In this document: piece after piece, positions 52,403-64,000 of the stretch
Numbering within the stretch: the first letter of the stretch is position 1
Layout of the letters: each line of letters opens with the position of its first letter
Source: Metopolophium dirhodum
Lineage: Eukaryota; Arthropoda; Insecta; Hemiptera; Aphididae
DNA: 64,000 nt
Direction: 5' to 3'
Assembly: GCF_019925205.1 (NCBI RefSeq)
Contig: NC_083567.1
Location: 16,430,001 to 16,494,000 of the forward strand
Position numbers and translations under genes: made by a program
Notes under the pieces: generated by a model
What the model was told of the DNA's origin: nothing
The model's input: the letters and a program-made list of their open reading frames with translations, nothing else
Database searches by the model: none

Positions 52403-55400
52403 TGCATGTGCCTGACCCGTAAGATGCTTCGTTTTCATCTTCGTACTCGTCCGGGAAACCTTGATCTGGTTGTAAAGTCGCTTCGGATGTAGACTCTTGG
52501 TGGAATGGTTTTTGAGTCCATGTCGATTGAGGGATTGGCGTGTACGAAGGCTTCTTAGGGTAAGTCGCAAGAGGAGCGTTTGTGGAAGGGTTGAATGCAG
52601 GTGTTTCCGTGTCAAGAGGTATGTGCACAGCACCACTGGTTTCCGGTCGAGGATGTCCATTGTAGTGGTTGTTGACGTTTCCTCCTTGGACAGGAGGACG
52701 GAAAGATGAGCTACTCGGATCGCTGAACCTATTATCATTGTTGTCTGGAGTACTGGCTTCTGGCCGACCGGTCACCGCTACTTGTGACGGGACTTCCGCT
52801 GGCACATCTGAATCAGGCGTATTCTGACTATTCACGTCATCTGGTTTCCCTTCCGCGACTGGCTTGTCTACTACCGCTGTATCGTCCACATGCACCTCAT
52901 GTTGTTCGGACGACGGTGAACTGTTCTCGGGCGTCTTGTTGTCGTCGACCACCACAGGTAATTCCGGTGTTGGTGAATTGGTATTTGGTTCGGCGGCGTT
53001 TTGACCATGTGGCAGAATTGGATCGCTAGGAGTTTCCGGTCCGTTGTCGTTCGTCAAGTCTTGCTCACCGGAACTCGGCAATCGTTGCGTAGTCGGAGAT
53101 TCTAACGGAGTTTTATTATCGTCGACTACCGTTTCAACTCCAGGACGGTTGGATGGTAAATCGGTCGATACCTCTTGGTCGGCGGAATTTACTTCGGACT
53201 GTGGCAAAATGTTTGGAATTTGGGTAGCTCCCGCCACTCCATCCGCAACGTTTTCGGACGATGGCGAAATGTTTGATTCCGTCGTAGCTGTTGGAATTTC
53301 TGGTGAAATTTCGTTTACTGCATCTGTTTGTTGTGATTCTGGCGCACCATTTACACTGCTTGTAGTGGTCGGAGATTCGTTATCGTATTGATACTGTGGA
53401 GTATTATCCGGCACGATTGTTGGTTGATTGTCGTCTTCGAATAATCCAGGCTGTTGGTCTAAGGTTTCAGTAGGTTTTGATGAAGTTTCTAACGAGTTTT
53501 TAACCGCGTCCTTGACTAAGTAAACCGACGAAATTATGTCGTCGATACTTGTTGGTCTCAAACCACCAACGTTATTATCGGAAACCATAGGTTTTTCGTC
53601 TGCTACAACCGTGGGCATTTGAGTTCCTACTTCTACTGGATTAACTTCATTCACGGGCAAATCCATAACTTCATTGGCGGGTTTTTGGTTGGAATCTTCA
53701 TTGATTGGTGGATTATTGACCCCTTCGCTAGCTTTGTTATCAGTATCCACTTGTTGCTGATCTAAAACAGAACCACTGGGCTTGTATGTAGTGACAGAAA
53801 TCGATACATCGGATTCAGAGTTTTGTTCTGGCTGATTTTGATCACTAGCAGGAATTACATTTGTTACTGAAGGTTCATAGTTCTCTGGCACTTGGGTTGA
53901 TGGTACTTGGTCTTGGGATTCGTTGACCGTGTTGACTAATAAATTCTGTTCTTCGATATTATTTATTGTTTCTGGTTTGTTCGTTATTGATTGGTCATCG
54001 GTTACGTAAAAAGTCGTTGTAGAATCAGCTTCAGAATTTTCGATTGGTTTTTGGTTTTCAATTGCTTGATTAATTTCAGTTGGTTTATTATTTTCTGTTA
54101 GTTGATCACTTACAGTTGGTTTATTGTTTTCTTCCGGTTTATCACTATCGGCTGGTTTTTCATTTTCCAATGACGGATCACTACTTACAGGTTTTGTGTT
54201 ATCTATTGTTTCAAGGTTAACAGCAGTTACTGGTGCATCGCTTTCACCATCTGTAGATACAACATCTTCAATAGGTTTATATGGGACTTCAGTATTTGCT
54301 GAAACTTCGGTCACACCGACACTATCTTCAGAATTTATATTAGAGTTCAAATCCAATTGTGATGGTGCTAAAGTGTTGTATTCTTGTGAAGTTTGAGGAT
54401 TAGACGTGCTTGAAATATCTTCATCACTATGCGTCTTTTCATCATTTACTTCACCAGGCTTATCTTCTAATACCACAGTGGATATTAATTGAGGAGAGCC
54501 AAGTTGATTATGACTGTCAAACAACATTCCTTCTATGCCTCCTTCTGTAAAATAAAAATGATAAGATACATTTTATTTATAACTACATCGTATCATTCAG
54601 ATAAGTACTCAAAATAAGTAAAAAAAAATTTATCTATTTAAACACCATTAATTTTTATATAATTACTTACCACACATATATGTTGGGCAACACCACGATT
54701 CGTTTCCTGGGTGTAAAGGTATACAATTTCTATGTTGTGGTGGTGCAGGTGGGCAGTTTACAGAAGTACACGTGACTATACTATTTAAGCACTCGCATTT
54801 TTCATGACACGGGTTAGATTTTGGAACTTCAGCTTTGTGTGCATAAGTCACAAAATCTATCAAACAGCTCCCCTCTCCTGGTACTCCTGGTTGTACGTTT
54901 TCGTATTGTTCTGTTACTACATCACTATTTTTATCAACATTAGATGTGGTTACTTCATTTACAGAATCAACTGGTTCGTTCGTTATGATGGATTCCGGGA
55001 CATTCGATGATTCACTATAACCTGATGTTGTTATATCTATAACGTAATCGGGCGTTTTCGATACGAATGGCTTATCAGCATTCTGTGGACTTTCGGACGG
55101 TTTTCCATCAACAATCGGATTGGCGTTTAGTATATTATTTTCTGTAGGTGACTGAGTTGCATATAATTCAGACTCAGTATTTGAATCTTGATTTATTTCA
55201 TTAGGACCTTCTAGCTTATATGGTACATTGGTACTCGCCTCCACATCATTGATAATATTCATATTCGGAGATTCTTGAATAGGGCTATTCGTTGACTCAT
55301 CACCCGCGCTGTACTGAGTTGATGCTTCATTAGAGCTTAGCTGTGGTACAACATTTTCAGGTCGATCATTGTTTACATTCGTTTCAACAACATTCGATGG

Positions 55401-58400
55401 ATTTACTGGTGAACCGTTTTCAACAATATGACTTGTAGGTGTATCTGTAGATGGCACTACATCAGCATAGCTATTTGTCGTCATTAAATTGTCTGCATTA
55501 TCTTCACTTCCTGATATCGTTTGAATAGTTGCGCTTCCGACTGAAACGTCTCCAATTGTATCTTTAATTGGTTTTTCATCGGATATTTGTGAATTTAAAC
55601 CAATTTCTATTTTATCCGAAGAAGGAGTAACATTGTCAACATTATTAAGATTTGGTGCAGTGCTCGTAACCAAATTATTTTTATCATCTGAGGGAGAATC
55701 TGGGTACACTGCTGTTTGATCTACAATCTCGTTAACATTCTCGTCTTGTGATTGTTCGTGAGGAGTGACGTTTTCATATTCATTGTTTTGTGCTGGGGCT
55801 TGCGTGGAAATAGATTGTTCACCATTACTATCATACAATACAGGTGATTCAGTTGGTGCTTCAGAATTTTGTACTCCATTTATTTCAGTTGGTACATAAC
55901 TATTGGAAGATTGATCGGGTGAACCGTTTGACGACAAGTCGTTTGGTGTTTTTGTTTCGTCTTGTGTCGTTATTGGTTCACTAGGATTAATAGCTTGAGG
56001 TTGTACAGGAATATTATTATCAGCTATTTGCAGTTGTGGTGAATAAGTGGTAACGTCATTTGCGTGTTCATCAGCAGACGATAGATATTTATTTGTCGAC
56101 GCATCCAATTCAGTTGGAGTTTCAGTTTGAAGTGTGATTTGGTGGTCTACCGAATCTGCATTAGGAGGGCTTTCGTCCTCTTCTCCTGATTGTTCGTCAA
56201 CTGGTTGATTTTCATGGGACGAAGGATCATTTGCCGATACATCGTGATTTATTACTTCCGTGTTTACATCATAGTTTATTCCAGTAATTGGCGTAACAGC
56301 TGGTTCCAAACTCACCGGGTTGTTCGATCCTAATTTGTTATCGTTATGTTCAGCAACGACAGGTACATTTTCATTAGAATTAACCGGACTTTCTGTTACT
56401 ATATCACTGTTAACTTTGTTATCCACTGGCTTAATGTTTATTGCATTTTCATTATTTTCATCATTTACTTGTGGTACCAAGTTTTGGCCTTCTGTTACTG
56501 TTTCAGTGTGACTTGCTGGTAATATGTTGGCTTTGTCGGTGGTATCAGTAAACGATAGTTTGTCATCAGCTGATGGATTTAGGACTTCAACAGTCTTGTC
56601 TTCATTCTTTTCTGTCGACGAATATTTATCACTGGTATTGTTTTCATTGGATATTGAAGTAGGCTCTTCACCTTTAACTTGATTATCTGAGAACAGTGGT
56701 GGTGATGTTGGTGACACGATAAATATATTATTATCTTCGTTTGGCTGTTCGGTTGCAGCATCATTTTCTGAAGCCACTGGTGAATCTGGTTGAATATGAC
56801 TATTTTCTGGTACTATATTTTCAGGTTGTTTATTATAAGGTTTGGATGGAATTTCAGTTGAATATGTATTTTCGGATTGTGGACTACCTTGATTATTTTG
56901 TTCTACAGGGGTTTTATCTGATTCTGGTTGATTTTGTCCTCCTGATGTACTGTCCACTGCTGGTTTATTTTGCTCGATGGGTTCATTTTCTACTTTAGGG
57001 ACATCTGTTGGAGATACGTTCTCTGACTGAGGACTATCTAGATTTATTTGTTCTACTGTTGTCTTATCAGATTCCGATGGATTTTGTTGCCCTGAAGTAC
57101 TGTCCATTACTGGTTTGTTTTGTTCAGTAGGTTCGTTTACTACCTTGGGAATTTCAGTTGGAGATACATTCTCTGTCTCAAGACTATCTTGATTTATTTG
57201 TTCTACTGGTATTTTATCAGATTCTGGTTGGTTTTCAGTGCCCATACTACTATCCACTACTGGTTTGTTTTGTTCGGTAGGTTCGTTCACTACCTTTGGA
57301 ATTTCAGTTGGTGATAAATTCTCTGACTGAGGGCTATCCGGGTTATTTTGTTCTACAGCTGTGTTATCAGATTCTGGTTGGTTTGAAGCTCCCGAAGTAT
57401 TGTCCACAACTGGTGTATTTTGTTCAGTTGGTACGTTTTCAACTTTAGGGACATCAGTTGGAGATACGTTCTCTGACTGAGGACTGTCTTGATTTATTTG
57501 TTCTGCTGATGTCTTATCAGATTCTTGTTGGTTTTCAGCACTTGTACTACTGTCCACGACTGGTTTGTTCTGTTCAGTAGGTTCGTTTACTACCTTTGGA
57601 ATTTCAGTTGGAGATACGCTCTCTGACTGAGGACTGTCTTGATTTATTTGTTCTGCTGGTGTCTTATCAGATTCTTGTTGGTTTTCAGCACTTGTACTAC
57701 TGTCCACAGCTGGTTTGTTTTGTTCAGTAGGTTCGTTTACTTCCTTTGGAATTTCAGTTGGAGATGAATTCTCTGACTGAGAGCTATCCGGGTTATTTTG
57801 TTCTACAGCTGTGTTATCAGATTCTGGTTGGTTTGAAGCTCCCGAAGTATTGTCCACAACTGGTGTATTTTGTTCAGTCGGTACGTTTTCAACTTTAGGG
57901 ATATCAGTTGGAGATACGTTCTCTGACTGAGGACTGTCTTGATTTATTTGTTCTGCTGGTGTCTTATCAGTTTCTGGTTGGTTTTCAGCACTTGTACTAC
58001 TGTCCACGGCTGGTTTGTTTTGTTCAGTAGGTTCGTTTACTACCTTTGGAATTTCAGTTGGAGACGAATTCTCTGACTGAGGGCTATCCGGGTTATTTTG
58101 TTCTACAGCTGTGTTATCAGATTCTGATTGGTTTTCAGCTCCCGAAGTACTGTCCACTGCTGGTTTTATTTGTTCAGTAGGTTCGTTTACTACCTTTGGA
58201 ATTTCAGTTGGTGATAAATTCTCTGACTGAGGGCTATCCGGGTTATTTTGTTCTACAGCTGTGTTATCAGATTCTGGTTGGTTTTCAGTGCCCATACTAC
58301 TATCCACTACTGGTTTGTTTTGTTCGGTAGGTTCGTTCACTACCTTTGGAATTTCAGTTGGTGATAAATTCTCTGACTGAGGGCTATCCGGGTTATTTTG

Positions 58401-61400
58401 TTCTACAACTGTGTTATCTGATTCTGGTTGGTTTGAAGCTCCTGAAGTATTGTCCACAACTGGTGTATTTTGTTCAGTTGGTACGTTTTCAACTTTAGGG
58501 ACATCAGTTGGAGATACGTTCTCTGACTGAGGACTGTCTTGATTTATTTGTTCTGCTGATATCTTATCAGATTCTTGTTGGTTTTCAGCACTTGTACTAC
58601 TGTCCACGGATGGTTTGTTTTGTTCAGTAGGTTCGTTTTCAACTTTAGGGACATCAGTTGGAGATACGTTCTCTGACTGAGGACCGTCTTGATTTATTTG
58701 TTCTGCTGGTGTCTTATTAGATTCTTGTTGGTTTTCAGAACTTGTACTACTGTCCACGGATGGTTTGTTTTGTTCAGTAGGTTCGTTTATTACTTTTGGA
58801 ATTTCAGTTGGAGATGAATTCTCTGACTGAGGGCTATCCGGGTTATTTTGCTCTACAGTTGTGTTATCAGATTCTGGTTGGTTTTCAGCTCCCGAAGAAC
58901 TGTCCACAACTGGTTTATTTTGTTCGTTGGCTTCGTTCACTACCTTTGGAATTTCAGTTGATGATAAATTCTCTGACTGGGGGCCATCCTGGTTATTTTG
59001 TTCTACTGCTGTGTTATCAGATTCTGGTTGGTTTGAAGCTCCCGAAGTACTGTCCACAGCTGGTTTATTTTGTTCAGTCGGTTTGTTTTCAACTTTTGGG
59101 ACATCGGTTGGAGATATGTTCTCCAACTGAGGACTGTCTTGATTTATTTGTTCTTCTGATGTCTTATCCGTTTCCGGTTGATTTTGTCCTCCTGAAGTAC
59201 CGTCCACTACTGGTTTATTGTGTTCAGTGGGTTCGTTTACTACCTTGGGAATTTCAGTTGGAGATACATTCTCTGACTGGGGACTGTCTTGATTTATTTT
59301 TTCTGCTGGTGTCTTATCAGATTCTGGTTGGTATTCATTTCCTGAAGTACTGTCCTCTATTGGTTTATTTTGTTCAGTCGGTTCGTTTTCAACTTTAGGG
59401 ACATCAGTTGGAGATACATTTTCTAACTGAGGACTATCTTGATTTATTTGTTCTGCTGGTGTCTTTTCAGATTGCGGTTGGTTTTCAGCACTTGTACTAC
59501 TGTCTACGGCTGGTTTGTTTTGTTCAGTAGGTTCGTTTACTACCTTTGGAATTTCAGTTGGAGATGCATTCTCTGACTGAGGGCTATCCGGGTTATTTTG
59601 TTCTACAACTGTGTTATCTGATTCTGGTTGGTTTTCAGCTCCCGAAGTACTGTCCACAACTGGGTTATTTTGTTCAGTAGGATCATTTTCTACTTTAGGG
59701 ACATCGGTTGGAGATACGTTCTCTAGCTGAGGACTGTCTTGATTTATTTGTTCTAGTGGTGTCTTATCAGATTCTGGTTGATTTTCAGCTCCCAATGTAC
59801 TGTCCGTTATTGGTTTATTTTGTTCAGTGGGTTCGTTTACTACTTTAGGGATTTCCGTTGGGGATACAATTTCTGAATGAGCACTGTCTTGATTTTCTAT
59901 TTTAGGAGGATTTTCATTTTCATTGGATGCTGTTTCAGTTTGTGGTTTAGTGTCCGATTGTTTTTCTGGTGTTTGTTCATTATCATTTGATGTAATTGGC
60001 TCTTTTTCGAATGCAGCAATATTTTCAGTAGTTATATCTTCTTGAGGTTTATCTTGGACATTATAACTCTGTGTTCCGCTTTCTACAGAATTTTCCGTCG
60101 ATGCAACTGGTAAATTGGACGTAATACCGTCTTGAATTGAGTCATTATCTGGGATTTCGTTACTATTATTTTCTTGGTCAACCTTAACGTCATCATTTTT
60201 ATTGGAAACCGTTTGAGTAGTAGAAGGAATATCGTTTTCATTTGATGAAGGATCAGATGATGGTAACTTTATCGGTCGTGTTTCGTCGATTGATGTTGGC
60301 TCATCGGGTTTGTCGGTACTATCAAAATTAGCTTGTCCAGATTCTGTACCAACAGAGTTTTCCTGATTTATTAAATTTGGTGCAGCACTCGCAGTTTCTT
60401 GCTTGTTTGCTTCGTTTAATTTATTTGCACCATCACTATTTGGTAATATATTTGTTTCCCCTGCTGCATTATGATTGGCTGGAGAAGCTGCTGTAGTATC
60501 ATCAGACTCCACATCATTCCCGTCGTCTTGTTCACTTGAAGGTTGGTTCTCTCCCAGTTTATTGTATACATCTTCATTTAATGGGAATTTTTCTGCTTCG
60601 TTTTCGTCTGAATCACTTAGCGACATTGGTTGTAGTGTCGATGTGTCATATGAACTGTTCGTTTCATTTGCTGTAAAATAATAATAAAACACGCTCAAGG
60701 TTAATACACTGAGATTTTTCTGAACATTTTTTTTTAAACGTACAAATATTGTAAATAAATATATATGTATCACATACCACATTGATACGAAGTTGGGCAA
60801 CATTGACCAGCTGGTGGTGTTTCTGGTGTGCAGTCTTTTCCTCTGAGTGGTTCACCGCAGTCTTGAACTGCACACACAATATCACCTCTCATACAATAGC
60901 AATGTTCGCAAGGTTTTTCTGAGACCATAGCAATAGACTCTCCGTCTCGGTAAGTTTCCTCGTTAACTCGGCAATCGAACGGCGCGGAAGTAGTGGAAAA
61001 GACTAGTCCACCAGTGATTTGTGGTGTCGACGTAGTAGATTTTTCACTTTCATAATCTATACAAACGTTTGAGATACGATTAATATTACTGTTAAGGCAA
61101 CATAGTGTGAGATGTATATAGTATACTATAAAGTGAGTTTCTTAAGTACTACTAATAACTCACCACAATCGTATCGAACAGGACAGCAAACGCCTTCATG
61201 GTATACCGGTCGACAGCCTTCCACATGCAACGTACACTCTTGCATGATGCAAGCTGTTCGGTTTCTGATACAGTAACAAAGTTCACAAGGTTTTTTTGGA
61301 TTGGGAGGAACCTATATACAAACGTGGATAAAGGCAAATATATTATAATCAGATTTTTTTGATAGGACGTGACAACGAAACGATGATCGTTTCCAGACTC

Positions 61401-62721
61401 ACCTGTGCCCCATCAGGAAAGAATTCGTTTTCGTCCATCATGCACCCGTAGTTGTCGTGCCATCCAATTTCAGTTGTTGTCGTCGGTGTCGGCGTAGTTG
61501 AACTGGTCAACAGGTGTACTGGCACTGTAACATCCGAACCAACTGGGTGGCTTATTGATGTACGAATTTACAGAGTTTTATTTTTATATTTAATAACATA
61601 CCTTCCGGGCAAGATATGGTAGGACAACATTGATCCGGTGATTTCTGTACCGTGCAGTCTTGTCCAATTGCTTTTGAAAACGGACACACTCTCAGGTAGC
61701 ACATCAGCATTCGATTGTGGCAAGTACAGTTTAAACATGGTTCGTTGGTTACTATGCGGTCACCTTCTTCGTAGTGTTGATAGTTATAGTAACAGCCATT
61801 TGGGTCTAGACGGAAAAAACATGTTATAATCGATAAAGTTGTGCACATGTGTGTTGTACCTATTGTTAAATATAATAAAAGCTTATTCAAGATTTAATTA
61901 AAACTATGTGTATACGTTTCTTGAAAAACGTTGTCCAATACGAGATACAGTTATATATGAATTATTACTATTTATACTTTATAGATACTCGTATAATAAG
62001 TAATAACTATAAATTATTAACTATTTACATTGTATCTTATTATTCTGCATGTATCCAAATCAACGTAAAACCATTTACAATTACTGTTATTAAAAAAATT
62101 ATTTGTAGGTGGTCAATGTATTGATAGAATTGCACTTGAATTTTGAGTTTACACATACTGTACTTTTATTAAATAAAAGAATCTGTCTATATATTTTTAT
62201 TTTGAACAAATGTTTGAAAAAACGCAGCAACGTATTATCGTTGACACCGGTGTAGGTGTTTTGCATAACCGATCAGCCTTCTTCTGAGTATATTAAACTT
62301 TCTTATTTTAATATATTTAAAATATATCATTTCGTATTACAAATTGCGATGTTGCCTCCATAAACTTTGATGTAAAATAATAAATTGTCTGTATAGTGCG
62401 TATCAAACGTAATAGAACTACGAAAAATTAAAAAACCTATGATGTAACACACTAATAAAATAAAATTTTTTCTTGAAGTAGTTTTAAATATTGAACCGTC
62501 AGTGAAGAAACATGTCTAATATTATTTACACATGTTATTTGAGTTTTTTTTTTCAAACTCGTGTTGTTGCTACTTGCTTGTTAGAAATTCGTTTCCGCCG
62601 TGAAAAAAAAAATCCCTACGCTTGTAACAGAATGATATTCGATAAAAAATAAGGTTCTTACCATTAAAATAGTCCGCCAGGTCTGTCCGTTTTGCTTCGA
62701 TTTCATCGTAAGTCGTCGGAG
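50935..62721 (-). CDS. Tnc: tenectin-like VWC/mucin-like matrix protein, 5'-partial
   Basis: In flies Tenectin is a secreted apical-matrix protein and PS2-integrin ligand needed in wing, trachea and genital morphogenesis. Exons in the window: 62721-62662, 61805-61602, 61524-61403, 61311-61164, 61056-60778, 60670-54671, 54544-52402, 51834-51475, 51037-50935 (TGA 50937-50935). Phases agree and give about 3139 aa. Order: three N-terminal VWC domains, a 1.9-kb-residue Asn/Glu/Pro/Ser/Thr-rich region with 20 tandem repeats, VWC4, a second 640-residue low-complexity region, VWC5, and a final half-VWC ending MKCDPKPCSPEPLLRKMM. RGD occurs in VWC3 (60889-60881) and VWC5 (51761-51753). Fly Tenectin is about 2.8 kb-residues with five VWC domains. 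The first visible exon starts mid-protein (phase 1), so the signal peptide lies upstream. Tenectin identity rests on architecture and VWC text; another VWC-mucin is possible. Confidence 0.85.
52402..54544 (-). CDS. Tnc: Tnc exon with second Pro/Thr/Ser/Glu-rich region
   Basis: A single 2143-nt exon encodes a low-complexity, Cys-free segment rich in Pro, Thr, Ser, Asn, Glu and Val. It shows irregular EN/NKPT repeats (for example NEKPADSDKPEENNKPTVSD), and DDNKTP occurs more than once. Abundant Thr/Ser suggests O-glycosylation. It starts by completing the EGGIEGMLFDSHNQ junction after VWC4 and ends GTCR at the start of VWC5. No exact tandem array is seen here, unlike the neighbouring exon. Confidence 0.88.
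54671..60670 (-). CDS. Tnc: Tnc 6.0-kb exon: repeat array plus VWC4
   Basis: Exactly 6000 nt between a cag acceptor (60671-60672) and a GTAAGT donor (54670). It opens after VWC3 (CPTSYQC) with NETNSSYDTS, runs through acidic Asn/Pro/Ser/Thr-rich sequence and the 20-unit array (59864-56865), then a non-repetitive acidic region. It closes with VWC4: GEGSCLIDFVTYAHKAEVP, then CHEKCECLNSIVTC and SWCCPTYMC. The apparent Met near 60803 lies in intron sequence and is not the start. Confidence 0.9.
56865..59864 (-). repeat. Tnc: 20 x 150-bp coding tandem repeat in Tnc
   Basis: Twenty consecutive 50-residue units start SPTEIPKVVNEPTEQNKP or SPTDVPKVENEPTEQNKP and end around QINQDSPQSENV or QNNPDSPQSENL. 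Every unit is exactly 150 bp, so the array is 3000 bp without a single indel. A degraded 21st start (YSTEIPSKP) follows at 56864. Two sub-types (EIPKVVN and DVPKVEN) mix, and multi-unit blocks repeat: units 10-11 resemble 17-18, and units 13-14 resemble 16-17. This points to unequal exchange. The composition is acidic and presumably disordered. Confidence 0.93.
60778..62721 (-). CDS. Tnc: Tnc N-terminal exons in window: VWC1-VWC3
   Basis: Exon 62721-62662 encodes PTTYDEIEAKRTDLADYFN. Exon 61805-61602 encodes VWC1 (PNGCYYNYQHYEEGD, then CLNCTCHNRMLMCYLRVC and QCCPTISCPE). Exons 61524-61403 and 61311-61164 encode a Thr-rich linker and VWC2 (YGCMMDENEFFPDGAQ joined to VPPNPKKPCELCYC, ending GVCCPVRYDC). 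Exon 61056-60778 encodes VWC3 (FDCRVNEETYRDGESIA, CYCMRGDIVCAVQDC, QCCPTSYQC) with RGD. The 856-bp intron 61806-62661 is AT-rich with nothing recognised. Confidence 0.87.
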
Positions 62722-64000
62722 CTGAAACACAAGAAAATCGTTTTCTTTATTATATCGGTTTGGATCATGTGGTGTTCTTCTTATGATGTGTGGGAAAAAA
62801 TACCATTAAACCAGGGTCATGCCTAATAATGTTGTAGTAATAAAGTAGATACCTGTATAGGTAAAAAAAATAAATACATTTGTCGACGATAACGTCTATA
62901 CCGCGTGAGTATGCAATCATAATAATATAACTACAACGCTATAGTGCGTATACCTTTATTGAAAAACAATGATGGTCAGCGATACAATATATCAACAACA
63001 GACAACAAAAACAAAAACAACAATAATAATAATAATCGTTTATACCGTTAAACGCGATCTCGTTTTCGCACGCCCCGCACACAACAATGGTTCCCCAGAC
63101 ACCGTGTCCATAATAATAATCCTACCTATCTGTGCGGACGATTTTTTTATTTCTCTGTTTTAGAGTTGTGGGATATAGAATTAACGAGCGTGTGTGCTAG
63201 TGGAGACGCAGGTCGTATAATATGTCGTGGCAGTAAACGGTATAAACGTGATGATAGATATTATAATATGGTAGGTATAGACTATTGCGGGTATCTGCAG
63301 GTATACCTCGCAGGAAATATGTACCTGGAGGATTTGACAGTAGTTGTAGTTGCTCGTTTGAATTGTTTTTTCCAATTGCCAATTCCCTATGCTAATTACA
63401 GAACACCCTATTTTATACGATATTTAATTTTTTGTTTGTATAATACCAACAATTTTCGGAAAATGATAACTGGTTGCAAAAAATCACGTTAAAATACAAA
63501 TACAAACATTCACCTATAATCAATGGTTTTTTTTAGTGAACTTAACTTTGAAGTTTCTGAAAGTAGGTCTCAAATCTAAATTTTTTTAATTGAACACCAT
63601 TTTATAATCGATAGTTATTAAATACTACTTAAATTTATTATGATTAATTAAAATTTCATAATTATTAATATAACGAACCAATAAGCTTATTTATTAATTA
63701 ACAGATTAGTTTGATTAGTTAAATATACGTCATATAGTGTAAAGATTATAAATTATAATTTTTTTAAATTTAATATCAGAATTTCATAAAAACATAATAT
63801 TTTTTTAAAACATTACCACTTCTAATATAATACAGGTAATAGTTAAAAATGTAAGTACAAGTGTATATTTCTAAAATTAAATTTAAAATTTAACAAAACT
63901 TGGAACAATTTAAACGAAAAAATAGTTATTTCTCGCCAACAATCCCCTCCCCTCCCCTCCCCCCCCACCCTCTCAAGTAGAACATAATATCATACACTGC
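62722..64000 (-). other. upstream of first visible Tnc exon
   Basis: It should contain an intron, and perhaps the 5' exon of the tenectin-like gene. I searched the minus strand for an ATG-signal-peptide exon ending in phase 1 and found none. A short CpG-richer patch (about 63040-63300) carries a minus-strand ATG ORF that is not a signal peptide and ends in the wrong phase. The right end is AT-rich apart from the C tract. Confidence 0.45.
63944..63974 (-). repeat. C-rich tract, G-quadruplex motif on minus strand
   Basis: Runs of four or more C separated by single T or A give at least four G-runs on the minus strand (ggggaggggaggggattg at the end). This fits the simple G-quadruplex pattern. 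Confidence 0.7.

Noticed and set aside
52497..53391. Several plus-strand ORFs of 70-115 codons
   Set aside because: Antisense shadows of the Tnc low-complexity exon.
58796..59398. 200-codon plus-strand ORF opposite the Tnc array
   Set aside because: An antisense frame kept open by the regular 150-bp repeat; its residues repeat with the same period and there is no independent evidence.
60664..60885. Start of the long Tnc ORF at a Met near 60803
   Set aside because: That Met and the following hydrophobic stretch lie in the intron between 60778 and 60670; a cag acceptor and VWC3 upstream show it is not a start or signal peptide.

Overview
The window looks like a piece of an insect nuclear genome, most probably an aphid (Hemiptera: Aphididae). 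The evidence is multi-exon genes with GT-AG introns, a very AT-rich background with frequent 'taggtacctat'-type strings, and many dispersed non-autonomous repeats. The aphid call is inference from sequence style and gene content; I cannot name a species. There is no sign of prokaryotic genes, CRISPR, or rRNA/tRNA genes.

Four protein-coding genes can be reconstructed. (1) 804-31276, minus strand: sidekick (sdk), a large homophilic cell-adhesion receptor. I resolve 32 coding exons (about 2165 aa): signal peptide, 6 Ig domains, 13 fibronectin type III domains, one transmembrane helix and a cytoplasmic tail ending in the diagnostic GFSSFV PDZ ligand. A 14-kb intron splits the first Ig domain and holds most of the gene's transposon debris. 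(2) 32876-36421, plus strand, head-to-head with sdk: an HPS4-like BLOC-3 subunit, 12 coding exons, 652 aa, starting with an 8-nt coding exon. (3) 43539-46390, plus strand: Miro, the tail-anchored mitochondrial Rho GTPase, 13 exons, 636 aa. (4) 50935-62721 and beyond, minus strand: a tenectin-like extracellular matrix protein with von Willebrand factor C (VWC) domains. At least 3139 aa lie in the window. It has two long Pro/Thr/Ser/Asn/Glu-rich regions, the larger in a 6.0-kb exon that contains 20 tandem 150-bp (50-residue) repeats in perfect register. Its signal-peptide exon is not visible and probably lies past base 64000.

The space between genes and the long introns carry transposon remains. 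These include one abundant TIR-bearing AT-rich family (copies or fragments near 1.4-2.8, 17.4, 18.9, 29.2-29.9, 37.8-39.0, 42.9 and 47.3-48.4 kb), a 453-bp hAT-type MITE with a perfect 8-bp target-site duplication, a decayed LINE reverse transcriptase, a broken hAT transposase, and the C-terminal stub of a PIF1/Helitron-type helicase.

The four genes are not an operon or pathway. Sdk and tenectin act at cell surfaces and apical matrix, the HPS4-like protein in Rab32/38 activation for lysosome-related organelles, and Miro on the mitochondrial outer membrane. The only plausible shared regulation is the 1.6-kb CpG-rich interval between the divergent sdk and HPS4 start codons. I found no clearly new biological system. 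The most unusual structures are the tenectin repeat array, the in-frame 21-nt microexon of sdk, and a near-perfect 35-bp-arm hairpin in the sdk intron.
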